Source: Candidatus Omnitrophota bacterium (GTDB taxonomy: Bacteria > Omnitrophota > Gorgyraeia > Aquiviventales > Aquiviventaceae). Taken from it: DNA of 5,885 bases. The notes beneath the pieces are model-generated. The model was not told the origin of the DNA and did no database searches. It was given only the letters and a program-made list of their open reading frames with translations. The translations under genes and the position numbers were made by a program. Positions 1 to 5,822 of this stretch are shown piece by piece (within the stretch, counting starts at the first letter, position 1; each line of letters begins with the position of its first letter). The DNA lies in contig JACQHS010000111.1 in NCBI GenBank assembly GCA_016198915.1, positions 1 to 5,885 of the forward strand, written 5' to 3'.

Positions 1-3
1 AAG

Positions 4-76
4 CGCGCCCGGCAGGACTTGAACCTGCAACCAATGGGTTAGAAACCCACTGCTCTTCCAGTTGAGCTACGGGCGC
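4..76 (-). tRNA. tRNA-Arg (anticodon UCU)
   Basis: A complete 73-nt cloverleaf can be folded by eye on the minus strand: 7-bp acceptor stem (GCGCCCG with CGGGCGC), 4-bp D stem (GCTC/GAGC), anticodon stem GTGGG/CCCAT with one G-U pair at its top, anticodon loop TTTCTAA, 5-nt variable loop, T stem GCAGG/CCTGC and T loop TTCAAGT. The anticodon TCT reads AGA and AGG, so this is an arginine tRNA. The discriminator base is G. CCA is not encoded: the bases after the discriminator are CTT, so the end must be added by tRNA nucleotidyltransferase. It lies 37 bp downstream of tRNA-Pro on the same strand and is probably co-transcribed with it. No terminator is visible because the window ends 3 bp beyond the gene. 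Confidence 0.96.
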
Positions 77-113
77 GTCGTTCGCTATAGAAATCATGGC
101 CCTTTTTAAGGAA

Positions 114-187
114 TCGGGGAGGTGGGATTCGAACCCACGACCTTCTGGTCCCAAACAAGACGCTCTACCAAACTGAGCCACTCCCCG
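114..187 (-). tRNA. tRNA-Pro (anticodon UGG)
   Basis: A complete 74-nt cloverleaf on the minus strand: perfect acceptor stem (CGGGGAG with CTCCCCG), D stem GCTC/GAGC, anticodon loop TTTGGGA, 5-nt variable loop, T stem GTGGG/CCCAC, T loop TTCGAAT and discriminator A. The anticodon TGG is that of proline and by wobble can serve most CCN codons. CCA is not encoded. The anticodon stem is odd: TCTTG against CCAGA leaves a U30-C40 mismatch one pair above the loop, while the other four pairs are normal. It is the first gene of a Pro-Arg tandem. A minus-strand -10-like box about 27 bp upstream could drive both. Confidence 0.95.
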
Positions 188-199
188 TCTTGGCGTAAC

Positions 200-228
200 G
201 AGACATTCGCGTCATTGTAACCTATAAT
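200..228 (+). promoter_or_regulatory. Sigma-70-type promoter of the AsmA-like gene
   Basis: A perfect TATAAT -10 box lies at 223-228. Exactly 17 bp upstream, at 200-205, is GAGACA, which matches 4 of 6 bases of TTGACA including the GACA core. This is the best promoter in the window and is correctly oriented for the gene at 238. Transcription would be expected to start near 235, only about 3 bases before the ATG, so no room is left for a ribosome-binding site. The boxes and spacing are read directly from the sequence; the start point is inferred from usual -10 to +1 distances. Confidence 0.7.
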
Positions 229-242
229 GACCGCGGGATGAA
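214..242 (-). promoter_or_regulatory. Possible promoter of the tRNA-Pro/tRNA-Arg pair
   Basis: On the minus strand a TACAAT box (5 of 6 to consensus) covers 219-214. At 17-bp spacing the -35 position, 242-237, reads TTCATC, only 3 of 6 to consensus. The expected start near 207 would give a 20-nt leader before tRNA-Pro. It overlaps the divergent promoter of the AsmA-like gene. The weak -35 makes the call tentative, but some promoter is needed in this 50-bp gap. Confidence 0.4.
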
Positions 243-2736
243 GCGCACACTCATCATCACAGCGTCCGTCGTCGCCGGCCTGCTCGCCATCGGCACCATC
301 GCCTGGTGGATCTTTTTGGCGATGTGGGTCCCAACACAAGGCAAAGCGCGGCTGGAAGCGGAGCTTGAGCGGCGCTTGCCCATCGAGGTCTCCCTGGGGG
401 CTGTGCGCTATGAATTCGCCAGGGGCATCATCGTCGAGAATGTCCAAGTTGAGGACCGCGCCTCGCGCGAGCCGCGGCTCGTGGCACCGCTGATGCGCCT
501 GAGTGTTGGGTGGCTGGGCTTCATCCTGCAGCGGGAATTGGCGTTCCGCCTCCATGCCGAGATGGAAGTGCCATGCCAGACGGAGGTGGAGGCCACCGGA
601 CGCTACCACCTGCAGCGTCAATCTCTCACGCTCAACGCCGAGACGACCAGACGGCCGTTGGTGTGGACGACCCCCCACCTGCAGATCCGGACGGACGCGT
701 CCGTCCAGGCCCGCGCCAGCGCCCCGCGCCAGCCCGGCGAGCCGTGGGCTGTTGAGGCGGCCATCTCGCTCCGCGACGGGACGGTCGCGGGGCCCGCCCT
801 CAGGGCGCTGCAGCCCATCACCGGCGTCGAGGGCACGGTCCGGCTCACCGAAGACACGCTGGACATCGAACAGCTTCGCGGCATGATCCACGGGTCGCGG
901 TGGACCGTGAAAGGCACCGTGGCACCCCTGCAGCAGCCCTCCATCGAACTGCTCATCACTTCGCATGCCGAGCTTGCGCCGCTGATGGCGCTGGTGCCGA
1001 CCCTCCGCGAGCGTGCGCAACTGTCCGGGACGACGGATCTTCTCGCCGTCGTGCGCGGACCGCTGCGTCCCACCCCGCAGCTCGATACACTCCTCCACAT
1101 GGAGCTGCGCGACGCCTCGCTGGCCACACCGAAGCTGAAGACGCCGCTGACTGAGATCAACGGCCGCCTCGACTATGACATGCTCGGGCGATCGCTTACG
1201 GTGTCGAAAGGCCGTGTCCGGCTCCTTGATCAGCAGGTGGCCGTGGATGGCACCGTCCGCTTTCTGACCCCGACTACCGTCTCCGCAGCCATTGAAGGGA
1301 TGTTGCCGCTTGAGGCGCTCTCGGGATTGCTTCCGCCCGACGGCGCGCTCCAGGAGCTGGCAGGCATTGCAGAGGTAAACGTGGAGTTGGAGGGACCGCT
1401 CACATCCCTGACCGCCAGCGGTCAAATGGATCTGCGCGAGGCTAGTGCCCGTGTCAGCGCGCTGCCCCACCCCATCGAGCACGTGACAGGACGGCTGATC
1501 TTTGAGCCGGGGCGCATTGACGTGCGCGACGCGTCATTTCAATTCGATGAGCAGCCGATGTCGCTCACCGGACGCGTCACGTTCGAGCCGCAGCCGGTCA
1601 TCGCAGCGACCTTGGGCATCGCGGACGGGCGGCTTGAGGCCGTCGCCCGCGTGACGCCGGAGGAAATCGTCATTGATGAGGCGCAGCTTTCGTTCCACGA
1701 CAGCCGGCTCTCACTGAACGGCGCGATAGCACGCGAAGCCCCGCGCCGCAGCCGGCTGAGGCTGGCCGGAACCGTGCAGATGGCCGACCTGACCCGCGTT
1801 CCCTTTCTGCCGGCGCAGGGGCTTGAACCCTGGAAGCTCTCCGGAGCGTCGACGCTGAATGCGGACTTCGACGGACCGCTCGACGCGTGGCAGGACGCGC
1901 AGCTGCGCGGCTGGCTGACCGCCGCGCAGCTTGGCGTGCGCGATGTCCCCATCGAGCAGCTCGCCTGCGAGTTCGAGCAGCAGAATCGTGCCTTGCGCGT
2001 GCGCGTGCCCTCGGCCCTGGTCGCCGACGGCCGATTCCAGGGCGAGCTGACGGTCAGGCACCGGGCGGCGGATGCTGAATTTCTCGCGGAAGCCGACCTC
2101 GTCGGGCTGCGGCTGGAACGGCTGGCGCTTGCCGTGCCGGCCTGGCAGAAGCGGCAGATCGCCGGGACCGTTTCGTCTCATGCGTCGATCGCCGGGATGC
2201 AGCAGCAGCGCCCCGCATGGCGCGGCGAGGGCTGGCTGAATGCGTCGGGAGAGCGGCTGGCGGATGTGCCGTTGTTGGACAAGGTGTTCCGGGGGCTGTT
2301 CGGGATGCTGGGCGACCGGCTGGGATTAGAAGCGCTGCGGCGGGCGCAGATCACGCAGGCGTCGGTGACGTGGCGGCTGTCGCAGGAGCGGTTCCACACT
2401 GAGGATCTGCGCCTAGGGGGCATCGCAGGCACTGAGCCGGTGGCGATCTACGCGCGGGGCAGCGTTGGGTTGGATCAGACGCTGGATTTCGTCATCGAAC
2501 CGGAGCTGTCTGAAGGCATCGTGCTGGAATCGCCGACGACCTCAACGCTGGCCAGCACCATCCTCAAAGCCGCAGGACAGCTGGAGCGGCTGCGGCAGCT
2601 CATCGGACGTCATCGGCTCACCGGGACGCTGAAGAATCCCGACTACCGGTTCGAATACGGCACCGGCGAAGTCATCAAACAGGTGGCCCCGGGCCCAACC
2701 GAGCTGCTGCAAGGAATCCTGAAATCACTTCGTTAA
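238..2736 (+). CDS. AsmA-like / TamB-like envelope protein (832 aa)
   Basis: A large inner-membrane-anchored protein of the AsmA-like group. Relatives in Gram-negative bacteria (AsmA, TamB, YhdP, YdbH) form long beta-groove bridges thought to move phospholipids between inner and outer membrane. Residues 1-4 are basic, and residues 5-29 form one hydrophobic segment with no clear cleavage site, so the N-terminus looks like a signal anchor with the rest in the periplasm. The body is almost all alternating beta-strand sequence; at least five similar units of about 30-35 residues lie at about 199-228, 309-342, 418-449, 464-498 and 575-606. Residues about 663-807 resemble the AsmA C-terminal domain, with the segment LADVPLLDKVF, a GLFG helix and the ending TGTLKNPDYRFEY. 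The ATG at 238 is chosen because the membrane anchor starts there and a promoter sits just upstream; there is no Shine-Dalgarno. The gene stands alone and overlaps the convergent rdgB by 12 bp. The fold class is fairly sure; the exact subfamily and cargo are not. Confidence 0.85.
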   Translation: MKRTLIITASVVAGLLAIGTIAWWIFLAMWVPTQGKARLEAELERRLPIEVSLGAVRYEFARGIIVENVQVEDRASREPRLVAPLMRLSVGWLGFILQRELAFRLHAEMEVPCQTEVEATGRYHLQRQSLTLNAETTRRPLVWTTPHLQIRTDASVQARASAPRQPGEPWAVEAAISLRDGTVAGPALRALQPITGVEGTVRLTEDTLDIEQLRGMIHGSRWTVKGTVAPLQQPSIELLITSHAELAPLMALVPTLRERAQLSGTTDLLAVVRGPLRPTPQLDTLLHMELRDASLATPKLKTPLTEINGRLDYDMLGRSLTVSKGRVRLLDQQVAVDGTVRFLTPTTVSAAIEGMLPLEALSGLLPPDGALQELAGIAEVNVELEGPLTSLTASGQMDLREASARVSALPHPIEHVTGRLIFEPGRIDVRDASFQFDEQPMSLTGRVTFEPQPVIAATLGIADGRLEAVARVTPEEIVIDEAQLSFHDSRLSLNGAIAREAPRRSRLRLAGTVQMADLTRVPFLPAQGLEPWKLSGASTLNADFDGPLDAWQDAQLRGWLTAAQLGVRDVPIEQLACEFEQQNRALRVRVPSALVADGRFQGELTVRHRAADAEFLAEADLVGLRLERLALAVPAWQKRQIAGTVSSHASIAGMQQQRPAWRGEGWLNASGERLADVPLLDKVFRGLFGMLGDRLGLEALRRAQITQASVTWRLSQERFHTEDLRLGGIAGTEPVAIYARGSVGLDQTLDFVIEPELSEGIVLESPTTSTLASTILKAAGQLERLRQLIGRHRLTGTLKNPDYRFEYGTGEVIKQVAPGPTELLQGILKSLR

Positions 2737-3321
2737 GCGCCGCAGCACCGGACGAAGCTTGCGGGACGCGGCGGCGCGGTGGCTCCATCGCTGTTTGACG
2801 CGCGCCGGCAGCTGCCCGACGGTCTTGCCCAACCGCGGCACCACAAAGACCGGATCATAGCCGAACCCTTGCGATCCGGACGGCCGAAAGGCGATGCATC
2901 CCTTCCAGTCTCCGTCAACGATACGGATGACGCGCCCCGGCCGGGCCAGCGCCAACACGCAGCGGTATCGCGCGCGACGCTGGCTCATCGGCCGATGTCC
3001 CAGGAGACGCAGGAGTTTCCGGTTGTTGGCCTGATCGCCGCCGTGCCCGCCGGCGAACCGGGCCGACCGCACGCCGGGCGCACCCCTCAACGCGTCTACC
3101 TCAAGCCCCGAGTCATCGGCTACGGCCAGCCCTCCCGTTGCCCGGGCAACGGCCAGTGCTTTCTTCCGCGCATTCGCCGCATACGTCCGCCCGGTTTCCC
3201 GGACCTTGCCTGCGCGGGGGAACTCCCGGAGAGAGCGCCAGCGGATGCCGGGGACGTTGAGCAGTTGCTTCAGCTCACGAAACTTGTGCAGATTTCTCGT
3301 GGCGATCACGATGTCCAGCAT
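2725..3321 (-). CDS. rdgB: XTP/dITP pyrophosphatase, RdgB/HAM1 family
   Basis: A cytoplasmic enzyme that hydrolyses dITP, ITP and XTP to monophosphates and pyrophosphate, keeping deaminated purines out of DNA and RNA. At 198 aa it has the usual length. Family motifs are present in order: ATRNLHKFRE (7-16, nucleotide-binding loop with K13), ADDSGLEVDAL (68-78, with D69 the expected general base/metal ligand), GAPGVRSARF (80-89), GFGYDPVF (152-159) and SHR (180-182). Two usually conserved positions differ. The Glu before Asn-Ala in the TFxENA motif is Ala49, and the KN pair before SHR reads K176-Q177. The protein is strikingly basic: I count 43 Arg+Lys against 12 Asp+Glu. The ATG at 3321 puts the first motif at the normal distance; no Shine-Dalgarno precedes it. 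It follows rph by 12 bp as the last gene of the cluster, and its TGA lies inside the end of the AsmA-like gene. Confidence 0.93.
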   Translation of the reverse strand: MLDIVIATRNLHKFRELKQLLNVPGIRWRSLREFPRAGKVRETGRTYAANARKKALAVARATGGLAVADDSGLEVDALRGAPGVRSARFAGGHGGDQANNRKLLRLLGHRPMSQRRARYRCVLALARPGRVIRIVDGDWKGCIAFRPSGSQGFGYDPVFVVPRLGKTVGQLPARVKQRWSHRAAASRKLRPVLRRLTK

Positions 3322-3333
3322 GGGGAGACGGAC

Positions 3334-4065
3334 TTACAACTGCCGCGGTGATGCGGCGCGGAGGGCCCGGCGCTGGAGCGTGATGAGCTGGCGGATGCCG
3401 GAGGCGGCCAGCTGCAGCAGCCGGCGCAGGTCGGCCGTCGTGAAGGGCGTGCGCTCCGCCGTCCCCTGCAGCTCCACGAACGTGCCGCGTCCGGTCATGA
3501 CGATGTTCATGTCCACGTCGGCGGCCGAGTCCTCCTTGTAGCTCAAATCGAGGACCGGCGCACCCTTGACCATCCCAACGCTCGCCGCGGCGACGAAATC
3601 TTTCACCGGCATCGTGAGGATCTGGCGCTGCCGGCGCAGATGCCGAAGGGCCTCGACGAGCGCGACGAACCCGCCGGTGATCGCGGCACAGCGCGTGCCG
3701 CCGTCCGCCTGAATGACATCGCAATCGATGATGATGGACCGCTCACCCAGACGCGGCAGGTCCACCACGGTCCGCAGGCTGCGACCGATCAGCCGCTGAA
3801 TCTCCTGGGTGCGGCCGCCGATCTTGCCGCGCTCGCGAACGATGCGCGTAGCACTCGCGCGGGGCAGCATGCCGTACTCCCCCGTCACCCAGCCGGTGCC
3901 GCTGTTGCGCAGAAACGGCGGCACACTCTCCTCCACCGTCGCAGTGCAGATGACCTTCGTGTCGCCCCATTCGACGAGGCAGGAGGCGTCTGAGAACTTC
4001 ATCACGCGGGGGGTGAGCTTCACGCGGCGCAATTCACCAGTGCTGCGGCCGTCGGGTCGCGGCAT
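3334..4065 (-). CDS. rph: Ribonuclease PH
   Basis: A phosphate-dependent 3'-to-5' exoribonuclease that trims tRNA precursors to the CCA end, acting as a hexamer in the cytoplasm. From ATG 4065 it is 243 aa, close to the usual 238-245. The N-terminus MPRPDGR matches the family's RPDGR start. Also visible are CTATVEE (40-46), TGEYGMLPRA (61-70), GGRTQEIQRLIGRSLR (83-98, with R85 in the phosphate-binding position), CDVIQADGGTR (115-125), and KEDSAADVDMN (177-187), whose D179 and D185 match the catalytic acidic pair, then VELQGTAE (197-204). With this start the numbering lies within one residue of known family members. An in-frame GTG at 4083 would add six residues and overlap the murI TGA as GTGA, a common coupling arrangement. 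I prefer the ATG because of family length and an AGG about 5 bases upstream. The upstream neighbour is murI and the downstream neighbour is rdgB. Confidence 0.95.
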   Translation of the reverse strand: MPRPDGRSTGELRRVKLTPRVMKFSDASCLVEWGDTKVICTATVEESVPPFLRNSGTGWVTGEYGMLPRASATRIVRERGKIGGRTQEIQRLIGRSLRTVVDLPRLGERSIIIDCDVIQADGGTRCAAITGGFVALVEALRHLRRQRQILTMPVKDFVAAASVGMVKGAPVLDLSYKEDSAADVDMNIVMTGRGTFVELQGTAERTPFTTADLRRLLQLAASGIRQLITLQRRALRAASPRQL

Positions 4066-4079
4066 CGTCGCCTGCGGCC

Positions 4080-4886
4080 TCACACCGGGTTGACCCGCTC
4101 AACCGACCCGACCACCTGTCCGAGAAACCGGTGGCCGATGCGGTTGAAGTGGCTGGGCTCATCCGTAACGAAGAACCGGTAGCGGGGCCGAGTGTTGCCG
4201 TTGCTCAGGGCATCAGTGCCCATCAGCACCCCACGGACCTCGGTCACGGTCTGCTGGGCGGAATCCACCAGCACGACCTCCGGCCCCAGCACCTTATGAA
4301 TCGTCGAGGAGATCAGCGGGTAGTGCGTGCAGCCGAGGATGAGCGTGTCGATGCGCTCGCGCTTGAGCGGGTGGAGGTAGCGCTCGGCCACCTCCAGGCA
4401 CACCGACCCGTTGAGCCACCCTTCTTCAACCAGCGGCACGAAGAGGGGGCAGTGTTGGGAGAACACCTTGATGCGGGGGTCCACGCGATGGATCGCCGTT
4501 TCGTAGGCGCCGCTGCGGATCGTCGCGGTCGTGCCGATGACGCCGACCCGTTTGTTGCGCGTGGCGCGCACCGCTGCCAAGGCACCAGGGCGGATCACGC
4601 CGATGATGGGCACCTTGAAATATTTGCGCAGGGTGGGCAGCGCCCAGGAGGAGGACGTGTTGCAGGCGATGACGATGCACTTGACGCCGAAGCGCAGGAG
4701 GAACTCGACGTTCTCCAGGGAGAACTTCACGATCGTGGATTTCGATTTGGTGCCGTAGGGCACCCGCGCCGTGTCCCCGAAGTACACGATGGACTCCGAC
4801 GGCAGCTCCTCGACCAGCGCCTTGACAACCGTGAGCCCGCCGATCCCCGAATCAAACACGCCAATCGGCTGCCGTGTCCCGTTCAT
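4080..4886 (-). CDS. murI: Glutamate racemase
   Basis: Converts L-glutamate to D-glutamate in the cytoplasm for peptidoglycan stem peptides. At 268 aa it has the typical length. The cofactor-free two-cysteine active site is complete: C75 in ACNTSS (74-79) and C186 with H188 in LGCTHYPL (184-191). The substrate-binding motifs VFDSGIGGLTV (10-20, with D12 and S13) and GDTARVPYG (37-45) are present, and E154 is in the expected VEEG position. The ATG at 4886 puts the first motif about 8 residues in, as usual for the family. No Shine-Dalgarno precedes it; the upstream bases are GACCGATAAA. The gene follows the amidase after 56 bp, most of it a heptad repeat, and its TGA (4082-4080) overlaps a possible GTG start of rph. 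Pairing with an amidase makes this the wall half of the cluster. Confidence 0.97.
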   Translation of the reverse strand: MNGTRQPIGVFDSGIGGLTVVKALVEELPSESIVYFGDTARVPYGTKSKSTIVKFSLENVEFLLRFGVKCIVIACNTSSSWALPTLRKYFKVPIIGVIRPGALAAVRATRNKRVGVIGTTATIRSGAYETAIHRVDPRIKVFSQHCPLFVPLVEEGWLNGSVCLEVAERYLHPLKRERIDTLILGCTHYPLISSTIHKVLGPEVVLVDSAQQTVTEVRGVLMGTDALSNGNTRPRYRFFVTDEPSHFNRIGHRFLGQVVGSVERVNPV

Positions 4887-4902
4887 TTTATCGGTCTGCT
4901 AT

Positions 4903-4930
4903 GGACTATCGACTGTGGACTGTGGACTAA
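4903..4930. repeat. Heptad tandem repeat between amidase and murI
   Basis: Four adjacent 7-bp units read close to GGACTGT on the plus strand (ACAGTCC on the minus). Copy 3 (4917-4923) is exact; copy 1 (4903-4909) ends in AT, copy 2 (4910-4916) begins with C, and copy 4 (4924-4930) ends in AA. A poorer fifth unit may precede at 4896-4902. The run fills half of the 56-bp gap between the amidase stop and the murI start and ends 16 bp upstream of the murI ATG. It has no self-complementary stem and no open reading frame. Its role is unknown. Confidence 0.8.
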
Positions 4931-4942
4931 CCGTTGTGCTTC

Positions 4943-5731
4943 CTATATATGCTGCGCGCCGATGTCGCGGATGTACGACACGATCCCCTGGGCGATGGAT
5001 GTGGCGGCAGCCGCGCGATAGTCGGACCGGTTCAGCCGCTGGGCCTCAGTGGCGTTGCTGACGTAGCCGACCTCCACCAAGACCGAGGGCATCCACGCCT
5101 CGCGCAGGACAACGAATCGCGCCGACCTCGTCTTACACCCCACCTGCAACCCCTGCCGCATCGAACCGCAGATGTCAGTCGCGAGCCGGCGCGACTGGGA
5201 GCGGGTGCGTCCTAAGACAAGGTCCCACAAAATCTGTTTGACGGTCATGGAGGGCACGCCGACTTCGGCGGACCGGACGGACGGCGGCCACGCGGCCGTT
5301 TTGGACACGGCGGAAACGCGGGGGTAGTACACTTCGGCGCCGGAGACCCGCTGGCTTTTATTGGCGTTGATGTGGACGCTCACGAAGAGATCTGCGCCAA
5401 GACGATTGGCGACGGAGGGCCGGCCGCTGAGGGAAATAAACTGATCGGTTTCGCGCGTCATCACCACGGTCAATCCCGCCTCCTGCAGGTTCGTGCGTAG
5501 GCGCCTGGCGATGTCCAGCGCGAGGTGTTTCTCTCTGAGGCCGTGATGGGATGCCCCGGGGTCATGACCGCCATGGCCGGCGTCAATGACGATCGTGCGG
5601 ATCGCACCGGTCAGGGGCTGGCGGTATTGGGGCGGGCTGCGCAGGAGGCCGCTTCTGGGCGCCGGCGGGGTGGTCGAGCATCCCCATGAGGCGGCGGCGA
5701 ACGAAATGCAAAGGATGAAAAGACGGCGCAC
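4943..5731 (-). CDS. N-acetylmuramoyl-L-alanine amidase (Amidase_3)
   Basis: A zinc hydrolase that cuts the bond between N-acetylmuramic acid and L-alanine in peptidoglycan, acting in the periplasm during wall remodelling or cell separation. Residues 1-17 (MRRLFILCISFAAASWG) form a short export signal followed by C18. The context suggests a lipoprotein, but the lipobox SWGC is poor, so cleavage by signal peptidase I is possible. A Pro-rich linker spans about 19-43. The Amidase_3 domain covers about 45-255: IDAGHGGHDPGA (49-60, zinc ligand H53), E67 (zinc ligand), SVHINA (118-123, zinc ligand H120) and VLVEVGYVSN (217-226, catalytic E220). No LysM, AMIN or SH3 binding domain is present, so it is a minimal form. 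The start is GTG at 5731; no other start codon lies between it and the upstream in-frame TGA at 5758-5756. No clear Shine-Dalgarno. It is the first gene of the cluster with murI, rph and rdgB. Confidence 0.92.
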   Translation of the reverse strand: MRRLFILCISFAAASWGCSTTPPAPRSGLLRSPPQYRQPLTGAIRTIVIDAGHGGHDPGASHHGLREKHLALDIARRLRTNLQEAGLTVVMTRETDQFISLSGRPSVANRLGADLFVSVHINANKSQRVSGAEVYYPRVSAVSKTAAWPPSVRSAEVGVPSMTVKQILWDLVLGRTRSQSRRLATDICGSMRQGLQVGCKTRSARFVVLREAWMPSVLVEVGYVSNATEAQRLNRSDYRAAAATSIAQGIVSYIRDIGAQHI

Positions 5732-5764
5732 TAGAAAATACTCGGATCTATTCGTTCACAAATT

Positions 5765-5770
5765 ATTGTA
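5765..5770 (-). promoter_or_regulatory. Possible -10 box for the amidase operon
   Basis: TACAAT on the minus strand (5 of 6 to TATAAT) lies in a short AT-rich patch upstream of the amidase GTG. A start near 5758 would give a leader of about 27 nt. No good -35 hexamer lies at 16-18 bp, because that region is the GC-rich palindrome at 5779-5795. The operon could instead be read from a promoter further upstream, beyond the tmRNA. Confidence 0.3.
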
Positions 5771-5778
5771 GTGTCTTT

Positions 5779-5795
5779 CCGCCGCTACGCGGCGG
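5779..5795. repeat. Palindrome with 7-bp stem and 3-nt loop
   Basis: CCGCCGC and GCGGCGG pair perfectly around the loop TAC (GTA on the minus strand). Neither strand has a run of T after the stem long enough for an intrinsic terminator (plus strand: TTTGT; minus strand: AAAGA). It lies between the tmRNA end and the amidase gene and shares its loop with the palindrome at 5822-5852. Confidence 0.75.
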
Positions 5796-5801
5796 TTTGT
5801 C

Positions 5802-5822
5802 GCCCTTCGCTTCGCTCAGGGC
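5802..5822. repeat. Short inverted repeat with 11-nt loop
   Basis: GCCCT (5802-5806) pairs with AGGGC (5818-5822) across a loop containing the small direct repeat TCGCT TCGCT. No T-tract follows on either strand. Its last base is also the first base of the larger palindrome at 5822-5852, so the two elements abut. Confidence 0.55.

Noticed and set aside
101..111. Small inverted repeat CCTTTTTAAGG between the two tRNA genes, considered as a terminator.
   Set aside because: The stem is only 4 bp and AT-rich, and it lies between two tRNAs that are probably co-transcribed. It is too weak to call.
4..187. Integration (att) site in the tRNA genes.
   Set aside because: No integrase gene and no second copy of a tRNA 3' segment is visible in the window.
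106..1482. A 458-codon open frame on the minus strand opposite the AsmA-like gene.
   Set aside because: Its first codons lie inside the AsmA-like coding sequence and its C-terminal end is the translation of tRNA-Pro (VGSNPTSPIP is the usual mistranslation of a tRNA T arm). It is Arg/Gly/His-rich with no recognisable motif. GC-rich genes commonly leave long stop-free antisense frames.
2779..3351. Plus-strand open frame of 190 codons opposite rdgB.
   Set aside because: rdgB carries a full motif set in the opposite frame; the plus-strand product is Pro/Arg/Gly-rich and resembles a shadow frame.
4903..4930. CRISPR array.
   Set aside because: The units are only 7 bp with no spacers, and no cas gene is present.
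4131..5021. A 296-codon open frame on the plus strand opposite murI.
   Set aside because: murI on the other strand has every catalytic motif. This frame is rich in His, Arg and Asp, has no domain pattern, and runs through the heptad repeat and into the amidase 3' end.
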